NCBI RefSeq assembly: GCF_001746915.1
Contig: NZ_MJGC01000088.1
Coordinates: 1 to 64,000 of the forward strand
DNA length: 64,000 nucleotides
Reading direction: 5' to 3'
DNA from: Desertifilum tharense IPPAS B-1220
GTDB taxonomy: Bacteria; Cyanobacteriota; Cyanobacteriia; Cyanobacteriales; Desertifilaceae
The stretch's first letter is position 1; each line of letters starts with the position of its first letter. Shown here one piece after another: positions 16,928 through 26,669 of the stretch. The notes under the pieces were generated by a model. That model saw only the letters and a list, made by a program, of their open reading frames with translations. It searched no databases and was not told the origin of the DNA. Made by a program: the position numbers and the translations under genes.

Positions 16928-19156
16928 TTAACCAAACTTACCTGCTGTTGAAGCAATCACGAAGGCGGCATAGGTGAGGACAAAGCCAACGGTGAAGTGA
17001 GCTAAACCTACTACGCGACCTTGAATGATCGACATCGCAACCGGCTTGTCTTTCCAGCGAATCAGGTTCGCCAGAGGCGTGCGCTCGTGCGCCCAGACGA
17101 GAGTTTCAATCAACTCTTGCCAGTAACCGCGCCAGCTAATCAGGAACATGAAGCCGGTTGCCCAAACCAGGTGTCCAAAGAGGAACATCCAGGACCAAAC
17201 AGCCAGGTTATTCATGCCGTACGGGTTGTACCCGTTGATGAGCTGTGAAGAATACAGCCACAGGTAGTCGCGGAACCAACCCATCAGGTAGGTCGAGGAC
17301 TCATTAAACTGAGCCACGTTACCTTGCCAAATGCCCAGGTGCTTCCAGTGCCAGTAGAAGGTTAACCAAGCAATGGTGTTCAGCATCCAGAACATGGCGA
17401 GGTAGAAAGCGTCCCAAGCGGAGATGTCGCAAGTACCGCCACGGCCAGGACCATCGCAAGGGAAGGCATAGCCGAAGTCTTTCTTGTCGGGCATCAACTT
17501 GGAGCCGCGAGCATCCAACGCACCTTTAACCAAGATTAAGGTGGTGGTGTGCAGGCCGAGAGCGATCGCATGGTGAACCAAGAAATCGCCAGGACCAATG
17601 GTTAGGAATAAGGAGTTGGTACCGCTGTTGATGGCATCCAACCAACCGGGCAACCAAACGTTACCGTAGTTGGGCCAAGCAGTGGTCGCAATGCTATCCG
17701 GGTTGGACAGCAGTACATCCATGCCGTAGAGGGCTTTACCATGAGCCGCTTGGATGAATTGAGCAAACACAGGCTCAATCAAGATTTGCTTCTCAGGGGT
17801 GCCGAAGGCAACCACAACATCGTTATGGACGTACAGACCTAGGGTATGGAAGCCTAGGAATAAGGACACCCAGCTTAAGTGCGAGATGATCGCTTCTTTA
17901 TGCTGGAGAACGCGGTCTAACACGTTGCCCTTGTTTTGTTCGGGATCGTAGTCGCGGACGAGGAAAATCGCACCGTGAGCAAACGCGCCCACCATGATGA
18001 AGCCTGCAATGTACTGGTGGTGAGTGTACAGCGCTGCTTGGGTGGTGAAGTCCTTCGCCATGAAAGCGTAAGGAGGCAGCGAGTACATGTGCTGGGCAAC
18101 CAGAGAGGTAATAACCCCTAATGCTGCTAGCGCAAACGCCAGTTGGAAGTGCAGGGAGTTGTTCATGGTGTCATACAACCCCTGGTGAGGCAGGTTGAAC
18201 TGACCTTCGTTTTTGATTCCAAACAAAGGCTGTTTCGAGTTCACCATCTCCTTGATGCTGTGACCGATACCGAAGTTCGTCCGGTACATGTGGCCCGCAA
18301 TGATGAAGATGACTGCGATCGCCAAGTGGTGGTGAGCCATATCCGTCAACCACAGAGACTGGGTTTGGGGATGGAAACCGCCCAAGAAGGTCAGAATCGC
18401 GGTACCTGCGCCTTCTGCCGTACCAAATACATGGCTAGCAGAATCCGGGTTTTGAGCATAAGCGCCCCAATTTCCGGTAAAGAAAGGAGCCAGACCTGCG
18501 GGGTGAGGCAGCGTAGACAGGAAGTTATCCCAGCCAACGTGCTGTCCGCGAGACTCAGGAATGGCCACGTGAACTAAGTGTCCAGTCCACGCTAAAGAGC
18601 TGACGCCGAACAATCCAGCTAAGTGGTGGTTCAGACGAGACTCAGCATTTTTGAACCAGGACAAGCTCGGACGGAACTTGGGCTGGAGGTGCAACCAACC
18701 TGCGAACAGGAAGACTGCCGACAGGAGCAGGAGGAACACAGCGCCTTGATAGAGGTCGCCGTTCGTCCGCATCCCGATGGTATACCACCAGTGGTAGATA
18801 CCAGAGTAGGTAATGTTAACCGGGTTAGAAGCACCGCCTTGGGTGAACGCTTCTACTGCCGGTGCCCCAAATTGGGGGTCCCAAATCGCGTGAGCAATGG
18901 GACGGACGTTGAGCGGATCTTTAATCCACTGTTCAAAGTTACCTTGCCAGGCTACATGGAACAGGTTGCCAGAAGTCCACAGGAAAATGATTGCTAGATG
19001 ACCGAAGTGCGAAGCAAAAATCTTTTGGTAAAGATTTTCTTCCGTCATGCCATCGTGGCTCTCAAAGTCGTGAGCTGTGGCAATCCCGTACCATAGCCGA
19101 CGTGTCGTCGGGTCCTGAGCGAGGTCTTGGCTAAACTTGGGAAATTTTGTTGCCAT
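16928..19156 (-). CDS. psaB: Photosystem I P700 apoprotein A2 (PsaB)
   Basis: A 742-residue membrane protein beginning MATKFPKFSQDLAQDPTTRR. It carries the iron-sulfur F_X cysteine loop FPCDGPGRGGTC and the many His residues that ligate chlorophyll in eleven helices. With PsaA it forms the heterodimeric reaction centre that holds P700 and the electron carriers up to F_X. Its start is 19 bases after the psaA stop and the terminator at 16869 closes the operon. Full length for the family. Confidence 0.99.
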   Translation of the reverse strand: MATKFPKFSQDLAQDPTTRRLWYGIATAHDFESHDGMTEENLYQKIFASHFGHLAIIFLWTSGNLFHVAWQGNFEQWIKDPLNVRPIAHAIWDPQFGAPAVEAFTQGGASNPVNITYSGIYHWWYTIGMRTNGDLYQGAVFLLLLSAVFLFAGWLHLQPKFRPSLSWFKNAESRLNHHLAGLFGVSSLAWTGHLVHVAIPESRGQHVGWDNFLSTLPHPAGLAPFFTGNWGAYAQNPDSASHVFGTAEGAGTAILTFLGGFHPQTQSLWLTDMAHHHLAIAVIFIIAGHMYRTNFGIGHSIKEMVNSKQPLFGIKNEGQFNLPHQGLYDTMNNSLHFQLAFALAALGVITSLVAQHMYSLPPYAFMAKDFTTQAALYTHHQYIAGFIMVGAFAHGAIFLVRDYDPEQNKGNVLDRVLQHKEAIISHLSWVSLFLGFHTLGLYVHNDVVVAFGTPEKQILIEPVFAQFIQAAHGKALYGMDVLLSNPDSIATTAWPNYGNVWLPGWLDAINSGTNSLFLTIGPGDFLVHHAIALGLHTTTLILVKGALDARGSKLMPDKKDFGYAFPCDGPGRGGTCDISAWDAFYLAMFWMLNTIAWLTFYWHWKHLGIWQGNVAQFNESSTYLMGWFRDYLWLYSSQLINGYNPYGMNNLAVWSWMFLFGHLVWATGFMFLISWRGYWQELIETLVWAHERTPLANLIRWKDKPVAMSIIQGRVVGLAHFTVGFVLTYAAFVIASTAGKFG

Positions 19157-19175
19157 CTTTAAGTCCTTCTCGCTC

Positions 19176-21443
19176 TCATCCTACAGAAATGATTCGAGCC
19201 AGGAAGAATGCCCAGGTTGTGGCAATTCCTCCTAGGAGGTAGTGAGCCACCCCAACAGCCCGGCCTTGAATAATGCTCAATGCACGAGGCTGAATTGATG
19301 GAGCAACCTTTAATTTATTATGGGCCCAAACAATGGACTCGATCAGTTCTTGCCAGTAGCCGCGACCGCTGAACAGGAACATCAAGCTAAATGCCCAAAC
19401 AAAGTGAGCGCCCAGGAACAGCAAGCCATAAGCAGACAATGCCGAACCGTAGGAAGTGATGACCTGAGAAGCTTGCGCCCACAGGAAGTCGCGCAGCCAG
19501 CCGTTAATGGTAATTGCGCTTTGGGCAAAATTACCCGCCGTGATATGGGATACCGTGCCATCGGGCGATACTGTTCCCCAGACATCTGACTGCATCTTCC
19601 AACTGAAGTGGAAAATTACAATCGATAAGCTGTTGTACATCCAGAACAGACCCAAGAAAACATGGTCCCAACCAGAGACTTGGCAAGTGCCGCCCCGACC
19701 TGGACCGTCGCAGGGGAAGCGGAAGCCTAAGCTAGCTTTATCGGGAATTAAGCGAGAGTTACGGGCAAACAGAACGCCCTTGAGCAGAATCAGAACGGTG
19801 ACGTGAATGGTGAAGGCGTGGATGTGGTGGATCATGAAGTCCGCCGTACCTAGCGCGATCGGCATCATCGCCACTTTGCCGCCAATCGCTACAGCGCCGC
19901 CGCCAAACGCATAGCTAGCAGGTTCTAGCGCGTTGGGAGCCGTGTTACCGGGAGCGATCGCGTGGATATTTTGTACCCACTGGGCAAATACAGGTTGAAG
20001 TTGAATTGCGGTGTCGGAGAACATGTCCATCGGACGACCGAAAGCTCGCATCGTGTCGTTATGCACGTACAGACCGAAGCTGTGGAAGCCTAAGAACATG
20101 CAAACCCAGTTCAAATGGGAGATGATGGCATCCCGGTGACGAATCACGCGATCCAGCAAGTTGTTAACATTCTTGGCTGGGTCGTAATCGCGCACCATGA
20201 AGATTGCCCCATGAGCGCCTGCTCCAACGATTAGGAAGCCACCGATCCACACGTGGTGGGTGAACAGCGAAAGCTGAGTGGCATAATCCGTCGCGATGTA
20301 CGGATAGGGAGGCATGGCGTACATGTGGTGAGCCACAATGATCGAGAGCGAACCCAACATCGCTAAGTTAATCGCGAGTTGTGCGTGCCAAGAAGTGGTC
20401 AGGATTTCATATAGACCCTTATGGCCTTCGCCCGTAAAGGGACCTTTGTGGTTTTCTAAGATGGTTTTGATGCTATGGCCAATGCCCCAGTTCGTGCGGT
20501 ACATATGACCCGCAACGATGAATAGCACGGCTAATGCTAAGTGGTGGTGAGCGGTGTCAGACAACCACAGTCCACCTGTAACCGGATTCAAACCGCCTTT
20601 GAAGGTCAGGAAGTCGGTATAAGCGCCCCAGTTCCCGGTAAAGAAGGGAATAACGCCTTGGAAAAATCCCCAATTGACTTTGGGATACAGCTCGCTCATC
20701 AAGCTGGGATTGAGGATAAATTCTTGAGGCAGGGGGATGTCTTTGGGGGCAACACCTGCGTCGAGCAGCTTGTTGATGGGTAAAGACACGTGAATTTGGT
20801 GTCCGGCCCAGCCCAAGCAACCTAGACCTAAAAGTCCGGCGAGGTGGTGGTTCAGCATCGACTCCACATTCTGGAACCATTCCAGCTTGGGAGCGCGCTT
20901 GTGATAGTGGAACCAGCCAGCGAACAGCATCAATGCTGCCATGACGAGGCCGCCAATAGCAGTGCAGTACAGTTGGAAGCTGTTCGTGATGCCGGAAGCA
21001 CGCCACAGTTGGAACAAACCAGAGGTGATTTGAATACCGTGGAAGCCGCCTCCAACGTCACCGTTGAGAATTTCTTGACCAAAAATTGGCCAGACGACCT
21101 GAGCGCTTGGCTTAATGTGAGTGGGATCGGTCAGCCAAGCTTCGTAATTGGAAAATTTAGCGCCGTGGAAGTATGCGCCACTCAGCCAGATAAAGATCAC
21201 GGCTAAGTGACCGAAGTGAGCGCTGAATATCTTGCGGGAAACGTCTTCTAAGTCACTGGTGTGACTGTCAAAATCGTGGACAGTGGCGTGAAGGTTCCAA
21301 ATCCAAGTTGTGGTTTTGGGCCCTCTGGCCAGGGTGCGGTCAAAGTGTCCGGGTTTTGCCCATCTTTCAAAAGAAGTGGGAACCGGGTCCTTATCCACAA
21401 CAACCCTAGCTTTTCCCTCTTGTCCCTGTGGGGTAGTTGTCAT
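19176..21443 (-). CDS. psaA: Photosystem I P700 apoprotein A1 (PsaA)
   Basis: A 755-residue protein from the ATG at 21443, preceded by GAGAGGAGAG. A frame open to 21551 is not used, because PsaA starts MTTTPQGQEGKARV. The F_X loop FPCDGPGRGGTC is intact and the C-terminus ends GIATTWAFFLARIISVG. It is the first gene of the psaA-psaB operon. PsaA and PsaB share the same fold, and their central region around the F_X loop is nearly identical. Confidence 0.99.
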   Translation of the reverse strand: MTTTPQGQEGKARVVVDKDPVPTSFERWAKPGHFDRTLARGPKTTTWIWNLHATVHDFDSHTSDLEDVSRKIFSAHFGHLAVIFIWLSGAYFHGAKFSNYEAWLTDPTHIKPSAQVVWPIFGQEILNGDVGGGFHGIQITSGLFQLWRASGITNSFQLYCTAIGGLVMAALMLFAGWFHYHKRAPKLEWFQNVESMLNHHLAGLLGLGCLGWAGHQIHVSLPINKLLDAGVAPKDIPLPQEFILNPSLMSELYPKVNWGFFQGVIPFFTGNWGAYTDFLTFKGGLNPVTGGLWLSDTAHHHLALAVLFIVAGHMYRTNWGIGHSIKTILENHKGPFTGEGHKGLYEILTTSWHAQLAINLAMLGSLSIIVAHHMYAMPPYPYIATDYATQLSLFTHHVWIGGFLIVGAGAHGAIFMVRDYDPAKNVNNLLDRVIRHRDAIISHLNWVCMFLGFHSFGLYVHNDTMRAFGRPMDMFSDTAIQLQPVFAQWVQNIHAIAPGNTAPNALEPASYAFGGGAVAIGGKVAMMPIALGTADFMIHHIHAFTIHVTVLILLKGVLFARNSRLIPDKASLGFRFPCDGPGRGGTCQVSGWDHVFLGLFWMYNSLSIVIFHFSWKMQSDVWGTVSPDGTVSHITAGNFAQSAITINGWLRDFLWAQASQVITSYGSALSAYGLLFLGAHFVWAFSLMFLFSGRGYWQELIESIVWAHNKLKVAPSIQPRALSIIQGRAVGVAHYLLGGIATTWAFFLARIISVG

Positions 21444-22022
21444 TGAGACTCTCCTCTCATTAGACAAGCATCGTCTTTGGAGAAAGAACAAGGTTAAATC
21501 CACTTCACAGTTGCCTGACGGCCCGTGTTCTTGGGTTGAGGTTCTTGGCAAGTCGGTCTAGTAAAACTCAGTTGATGAGACCCAGATTTAGTTTTGTAAC
21601 TTAAATAACGGGTGCGACCGCTGGCTTTAGAACCTCCGAACAAGGTTCATCTTGAGTCCCTTAATCGCGAAATTAAGGTTTTGGGATGAATTCCGTTGCA
21701 GTGGTGTTCTGTTTGTGAATTATAGGACTTGTCTCCCTTGCAATGAAAGGGGTTAACAATAATTCAAATTTGCCAAGCCAAGCCATAGCACGGTTTAGGG
21801 ACTTGAAGGAGTTAAGACAAAAGTCAAGTATTTATTGATAAAGTTTACAAATCGACATAACAAGCCAATGTAAACACTGCCATTTGAAGGGAAATTGTCA
21901 GCAAAATCGACGGCGTAGATCCTTACAGGGAGCAGATAGAGTTTTCTCTGGTTCAAAGGTCTGGGATGATGATTCTTGAGAGCATTGGATAAGATACAGG
22001 CAGCATTGAGGAGTATATCGAC
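21444..22022. promoter_or_regulatory. Divergent control region of psaAB and the lipoprotein gene
   Basis: A 579-base gene-free region. On the minus strand TATAAT at 21724-21719 is a good -10 box, with TTTCAT 18 bases upstream as a weak -35. If used, it gives a psaA leader of about 270 bases. On the plus strand GAGGAG at 22006-22011 is the ribosome binding site of the next gene. PSI operons are usually controlled by light through RpaB-type sites, but I do not see a clear paired HLR1 motif. Confidence 0.45.
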
Positions 22023-23756
22023 GTGTTTGGTATCAATTGGCGATCGCGGACGATTCGACGACTGGGGTTATCCCTGTTGAGTGCGATGTTAATCTTGGGG
22101 ACAGTCAGTTGTGGCGATCGCGCCGAGGCTCCCCCAGGACTTCCCCTAACCAGCAATTCAACCTCCCAAACCGCAAAAAATATTGCTGAAGTTTCCCCAC
22201 CGGAAGTCATCCAACAATTGCGACAGACCCTAGAGGTTTACCAACCCCAAGTCAAAATCCTCAGTCCCCAACTCAACGAAGTCCTCACCGACACCAGCGT
22301 CAGCGTCCGCTTGCAAGTCCAAGACTTACCCTTATTCAAAGATGAAAAATGGGGTCTAGGGCCGCACCTGCACGTCATTCTGGACAATCAACCCTACAAA
22401 GCGGTTTACGACACCAGCCAACCCCTAGTTTTTGAAGACTTATCACCCGGAACCCACACGATCCGAGCCTTTGCCTCGCGTCCGTGGCACGAAAGCTTCA
22501 AAAACGAAGGCGCTTACGCTCAAACCACCTTCCACATCTTTGCCAGAACCCAAGATAACGACCCAGAACTCAAAAAACCGCTACTCACCTATAGCCGTCC
22601 AGTGGGTACCTACGGCGCAGAACCCATCCTGCTCGACTACTATCTCACCAATGCCCCATTACACCTCGTTGCTCAAGAAAAACCCAACGACGACATCCTA
22701 GACTGGAAAATTCGCGCCACCGTCAACGGCGAAAGCTTCATCATCGACCAGTGGCAACCCCTTTACCTCAAAGGCTTCAAACCGGGTAAAAACTGGGTAG
22801 AACTCGAACTGCTTGACGAATTTGGCAACCCCATCGAAAACGAATTTAACAACACCGTCCGCCTCATCACCTACGAACCCAGAGGCAAAGACACCCTAGC
22901 CAAACTCACGCGCGGCGAACTATCGGCCAGCGAAGTTCGCAGTATTGTAGACCGCAGCTACACCGCACCTCCATCTCCCGTCGTTCCCACCCCGGTTCCC
23001 ACTCCCAAAGCCTTCCCAACCCTACCGGAGATTGTTGAGTCCCCAGAACCCGAAGTTCAACCCAGCGAGACGCCTCAGCCTACAAGTTTCTTCAACCGTT
23101 TCCGCCAACCCAAATCAACCGCACCTACGGTTTTGCCTAGCCAACCTGAAGTTGCGCCTAGCCTGCCAGAAGTGCTAGAAACTCCTTCACCGGAACCGGA
23201 AGTAGAACTCCCCTTACCTGAAGTTCAACCCAGCGAGACGCCTCAGCCGACGGGTTTGTTTAACCGTTTCCGCCAACCTAAATCAACTGCACCTACGGTT
23301 TTGCCTAGCCAACCTGAAGTTGCGCCTAGCCTGCCAGAAGTGCTAGAAACTCCTTCACCGGAACCGGAAGTAGAACTCCCCTTACCTGAAGTTCAACCCA
23401 GCGAGACGCCTCAGCCTGAAGCGACGCCAGCTTCAGAACCTAACCCACCGGGAAACTTTTTGAACCGGCTGCGGCAAAAACGCGAGCAAAACAGACTTTT
23501 ACCGACGCCTAGTGCTGCTCCAACTTTGCCGGAAATTGTCGAAACTCCAATAGCGGAACCTTCCCCAGAACCCAGCATTGAGGAGTCTTTACCCACTCCC
23601 CAACCGGAGATAACCCCAGAAGCGGCTTCAACCCCCCTCCCGTTGATTCAACCAACGGCGTCTCCTAAGATTCCCAGCCGCTATTTCCCCGCCTCACCAG
23701 AAGCCTCTCCAATGCCAGAATTGCAGGCTGAGGAACCTCAACCCGATAACTTGTAG
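22023..23756 (+). CDS. Proline-rich repeat lipoprotein
   Basis: A 577-residue protein with a GTG start (GAGGAG eight to nine bases upstream). A lipoprotein signal ends in LILGTVSCG, with the cysteine as the lipidation site. Residues 60-310 form a compact domain without Pro repeats (VKILSPQLNEVLTDTSVSVR, GPHLHVILDNQPYKAVYD), reminiscent of DUF-type domains on cyanobacterial exported proteins. The C-terminal 260 residues are Pro/Glu/Ser-rich, with two nearly identical 56-residue units plus a partial third (EVQPSETPQP, NRFRQPKSTAP). This tail probably spans or binds the wall. The function is unknown. Confidence 0.8.
   Translation: MFGINWRSRTIRRLGLSLLSAMLILGTVSCGDRAEAPPGLPLTSNSTSQTAKNIAEVSPPEVIQQLRQTLEVYQPQVKILSPQLNEVLTDTSVSVRLQVQDLPLFKDEKWGLGPHLHVILDNQPYKAVYDTSQPLVFEDLSPGTHTIRAFASRPWHESFKNEGAYAQTTFHIFARTQDNDPELKKPLLTYSRPVGTYGAEPILLDYYLTNAPLHLVAQEKPNDDILDWKIRATVNGESFIIDQWQPLYLKGFKPGKNWVELELLDEFGNPIENEFNNTVRLITYEPRGKDTLAKLTRGELSASEVRSIVDRSYTAPPSPVVPTPVPTPKAFPTLPEIVESPEPEVQPSETPQPTSFFNRFRQPKSTAPTVLPSQPEVAPSLPEVLETPSPEPEVELPLPEVQPSETPQPTGLFNRFRQPKSTAPTVLPSQPEVAPSLPEVLETPSPEPEVELPLPEVQPSETPQPEATPASEPNPPGNFLNRLRQKREQNRLLPTPSAAPTLPEIVETPIAEPSPEPSIEESLPTPQPEITPEAASTPLPLIQPTASPKIPSRYFPASPEASPMPELQAEEPQPDNL
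23052..23419 (+). repeat. 168-base tandem repeat inside the lipoprotein gene
   Basis: Copies start at 23052, 23220 and 23388 (partial), each with GAAGTTCAACCCAGCGAGAC. The first two differ at only a few positions. The length is a multiple of three, so copy number can vary without breaking the frame. Confidence 0.95.
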
Positions 23757-23830
23757 GATAGGTAGAGCGATCGCAACTGAGAATGAGCGATCGCCCTATT
23801 TCTTTTGGGTAAAGATAGAATTAGCCTTAC

Positions 23831-23942
23831 TCAGAGCTTGCACCCTTTTGAGTTAGACCTGAGAAACCGGGTTTTTAAGGAAAAATCAAGGGTTTCAGCT
23901 TAAACGGCAAGAAATCCAGTTTCTGGCATTGGCGCAAGATGT
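23831..23942 (-). repeat. About 110-base dispersed repeat with terminal inverted ends, copy 1
   Basis: Read on the minus strand the segment starts ATCTTGCGCC and ends GGGTGCAAGC. Inside it carries TGCCAGAAAC and AACCCGGTTTCT. It is the inverted homologue of the element at 42763-42878, which has the same landmarks in the same order. It contains no coding frame and lies next to the 3' end of the SDR gene. It could be a MITE-like element or a conserved RNA hairpin. Confidence 0.75.
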
Positions 23943-23946
23943 CCGC

Positions 23947-25419
23947 TCAATCTCGGTCTAACTCTTGAAATAACGCTTTCCAGTTATTCTCAGCCAAACC
24001 CGGTTGAGCTTTAACCTCAAAAGTCCTCTGACAAGCTTCGGGTAACTTTAAGGCCTCAACGCACAATTGCGCGATATCCTCACGGCTCACCTGACCGCGT
24101 ATTGTATCCCCTTGTTCAAACCGTAACGTTTGTCCTCCCGTTTCTTCAGTCAGCGCGCAAGGTCGAATAATGGTGTAGGGAAGGCTGCTTTGGCGAATCA
24201 CCTCTTCCCCCCGTAACTTCCAAGTCAGCAGTCCGCCTAATTGGTCGTTCATCCGAACCGCCGGGGGTTCTTCTTCTAGGTTTAATCCGGGTTTTCCCGG
24301 TCGGGTCACTCCCGCCGAGCTAATGTGGATAAACCGAGGTGTAGTATTGCCCCCATAAGCTTTGATGGATTCAATATAAAGGGCGAATCCACCCGGATTG
24401 AAGCGGGGGTTAAGCGCGCCATCATATTCAAACTTACTGAGCATTAACTGAAAAGCATAAACCCGTTGGGTATCCAGCCTTGGTGCATCTCGGACAACCT
24501 TGGCGCGAAATACCGGAACCAAGTCTGTAAAGGGAATGCGAACCGTTATCCATTGATTTGCGGTCGTATCAAAAGAATAACTATAGCCAATTCCATCCCA
24601 TTTATTTTCGCCGCGCAGAATGCACTTATAACGCTGTCCATCCCCTTTCAATCGCAATTCAATACCGCTAAACTGGCTTAAATCGAGGGGAGGGGTTAAG
24701 TTTTTCGTTCTGACTGAAGCAAACCCCCCCGAATTGGCAGTCGAGACGATACCGCTAAACAAAGCACTGCCTTCAATTAAGCGAATTTCACTTTCGCTAA
24801 CTCCCCCCATCACCACATCGTCAACGGCTCCCCACAGTTCGGCAATTTGGGCATTTGGGGATTTAAAATCAAAAATCATTTGCTGGTCTGCGGGAGGTAG
24901 ACAGCGAACGGCTAAATTGACTAAATTCTGAATCCCCTGATATTCAACCGCTTCAGGACTATCGGCAACTTCGGGTAAATAGAATTTGATGCCTTGATAA
25001 TATTTTTCGCGAGTGGGGGTATCGCCTTCTACGGGTTGCACGCGGGTACCCGTACAGCAAATAATAGCGATCGCATCTCGCATCAAAGCAGGCGTTAAGG
25101 TTTCCGGAATGGTCAGATCGGCTTCAAATAGTTCAACGCGATCGCCTAAAATAGTACGGGCGCGGTTAGTATCTCTGACGAGAGCGCGAACGGCATAGTT
25201 TTGAGCCAATAAACGCTCAACCACGCGTTTTCCGACTCCCCCCGTGGCTCCTGCAACCACGATAACGCCCATGTTTTGACCTCCGGATGAAGAAGTAGGC
25301 TGGCGAGTTTGACCTTGCAGAATGCGCTTGAGGCAACCCATGAACGGTAGTGCCTCAAAGTCAACTAAGGTTTGGACAAATCTGCCAAAGTCCCATGTTT
25401 CTCGCGGATTACTAGACAT
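23947..25419 (-). CDS. Atypical SDR protein with CIA30 insertion
   Basis: The protein is about 490 residues from ATG 25419; a GTG three codons upstream is possible. After a 50-residue leader comes the NAD(P)-binding motif VVAGATGGVGKRVVERLL. Then, within the SDR fold, lies a CIA30 domain (about residues 185-360; FDFKSPNAQIAELWGAVDDVVMGG at its start, INSGGFAS-like core). The SDR part resumes with FIHISSAGVTRP and LPYTIIRPCAL. The same layout, an atypical SDR with a CIA30 insertion, is known from plant HCF173, which supports photosystem II psbA translation. A role in photosystem assembly is inferred. Confidence 0.8.
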   Translation of the reverse strand: MSSNPRETWDFGRFVQTLVDFEALPFMGCLKRILQGQTRQPTSSSGGQNMGVIVVAGATGGVGKRVVERLLAQNYAVRALVRDTNRARTILGDRVELFEADLTIPETLTPALMRDAIAIICCTGTRVQPVEGDTPTREKYYQGIKFYLPEVADSPEAVEYQGIQNLVNLAVRCLPPADQQMIFDFKSPNAQIAELWGAVDDVVMGGVSESEIRLIEGSALFSGIVSTANSGGFASVRTKNLTPPLDLSQFSGIELRLKGDGQRYKCILRGENKWDGIGYSYSFDTTANQWITVRIPFTDLVPVFRAKVVRDAPRLDTQRVYAFQLMLSKFEYDGALNPRFNPGGFALYIESIKAYGGNTTPRFIHISSAGVTRPGKPGLNLEEEPPAVRMNDQLGGLLTWKLRGEEVIRQSSLPYTIIRPCALTEETGGQTLRFEQGDTIRGQVSREDIAQLCVEALKLPEACQRTFEVKAQPGLAENNWKALFQELDRD

Positions 25420-25505
25420 ATCTTTCACTGAATGGGTAGGCTGCTACCTTTCTAGTGTCCCAGAGCGATCGCCTGAAGCACTAACTCCCAAGTCAGACTT
25501 TAGAA

Positions 25506-25532
25506 ATAAAAAAGAGCGAGTTTTTCCCGCCC
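25506..25532 (-). terminator. Probable terminator of the first PEP-CTERM gene
   Basis: On the minus strand GGGCG and CGCTC enclose a GAAAAACT-like loop and are followed by TTTTTT. The stem has one G-T pair. It lies 45 bases after the stop at 25577. Confidence 0.5.
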
Positions 25533-25576
25533 TAAGTAACCCCTAAATAATACCGACAGCAATGCTTAAAATCGTG

Positions 25577-26281
25577 CTAGATGGAGGATTGAGCGCGACG
25601 ACGACGCAAGCCAAATAAACCCGCACTACCCACACCCAGAAGCGCTAAAGTCGCGGTGGGTTCGGGAACATCGGCGGCTGAAACGAGCCGTGCAGAGACG
25701 ATAAAGTCGTTGAAGTCGCCTTCTCCCCGTTTATTCGCGCGTTCCCAGCCATCTTCCATACCGATAATCACGCTGCCATCAACCGTCAGCGTATTAAACT
25801 CTTGGGCCCCCTTCCAATTAGGTCCAGTGGTTAAGTAAGTGTGAGTTCCATCGTATTGAAACTTAGCCGCACTCGCATCAACAGTGTGATTGCTTCCCCA
25901 ATAGGCCAGTTGATAGGTAATGCCCGCCGTAAACTTAAAGACGGCTTTGAACGGTTCGCTGAGAAACTCAGGGTTAACTGCAATATACTCAGGCGTCAGT
26001 TTCCAATCGTTAGCTTCCCCAGAACCTGGGTTGTATCCCCGCGTTTCGGAAAATAGGTCGAATTTTTGTCCGCTTAAAGTGTCAATAATCCCAAAGATAG
26101 ATTTATATTTCCCGTGGGATTCCCAGAAAGTAAACTCAACTTCCGTATCTTGGTCAAAAATAATGCCAGAATTGCCGAAGTTGCTCGACGTTAAAGAAAG
26201 CGCCTCAGCAGGTGCAGCTATGCTCATCAGTGTAAGCGCAGCGGCAGTTGTGGTTAAACCAGCGAAAAGTTTAGCGTTCAT
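25577..26281 (-). CDS. PEP-CTERM sorting domain protein, DUF4114-like
   Basis: A 234-residue exported protein. Signal peptide: FAGLTTTAAALTLMSIAAPAEA. The centre has an acidic calcium-binding-like motif, GEGDFNDFIVSARL, typical of DUF4114 domains. The C-terminus is a sorting signal: VPEPTATLALLGVGSAG, a membrane helix and RRRR. Exosortases recognise the PEP motif and process such proteins for the extracellular matrix. No exosortase gene lies in this window. The next gene upstream (26670-27422) is of the same type but has its own terminator, so the two are separately transcribed paralogues. Confidence 0.88.
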   Translation of the reverse strand: MNAKLFAGLTTTAAALTLMSIAAPAEALSLTSSNFGNSGIIFDQDTEVEFTFWESHGKYKSIFGIIDTLSGQKFDLFSETRGYNPGSGEANDWKLTPEYIAVNPEFLSEPFKAVFKFTAGITYQLAYWGSNHTVDASAAKFQYDGTHTYLTTGPNWKGAQEFNTLTVDGSVIIGMEDGWERANKRGEGDFNDFIVSARLVSAADVPEPTATLALLGVGSAGLFGLRRRRAQSSI

Positions 26282-26566
26282 AAATTAACCCATTCAGGTG
26301 ATGTGGCATTAAGAAAAGTAAGGCTAAAGAAGCTAGGGGCTATTCTTTATTTTTAGAGAAGCTTTATATCGTAGCACTCTCGGCTTCTCCAGACACTATC
26401 CTATGCTTGCTTAATCGGAATATCCAACCGTTAAATCACTTATGCGTTGTGATACTCATCACCGTTGTCCGTAATTACCCTAAATTTTTGGCCAGATTGT
26501 AGCGAAGATAGCCTATTGAATCCGTATTTTCTGGAAAGGTCTGAGTCGATAGGGCACATCGTCCCA
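26282..26566. other. Intergenic region before the PEP-CTERM gene
   Basis: This 285-base AT-rich stretch upstream of the first PEP-CTERM gene must hold its promoter. I see no reading frame or RNA gene. Confidence 0.35.
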
Positions 26567-26611
26567 TAAAAAAAGCGCTGCTTCCAGGAGAGTCCTAAAA
26601 ACAGTCGCTTT
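26567..26611 (-). terminator. Probable terminator of the second PEP-CTERM gene
   Basis: Read on the minus strand, AAAGCG and CGCTTT form an outer stem with CTG/CAG next to it and an inner AGGA/TCCT hairpin. A run of seven T follows. It lies 59 bases after the stop at 26670. Confidence 0.6.
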
Positions 26612-26669
26612 CAGTCAATACCACTTCAGCTTGGATAAGACAAAAACGTTAAAGTTACCCAAAAATGCA

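Noticed and set aside
16928..21551. Many open frames of 60-150 codons antisense to psaA and psaB
   Set aside because: They mirror the codon pattern of the strongly conserved PSI genes and show no family features or start signals.
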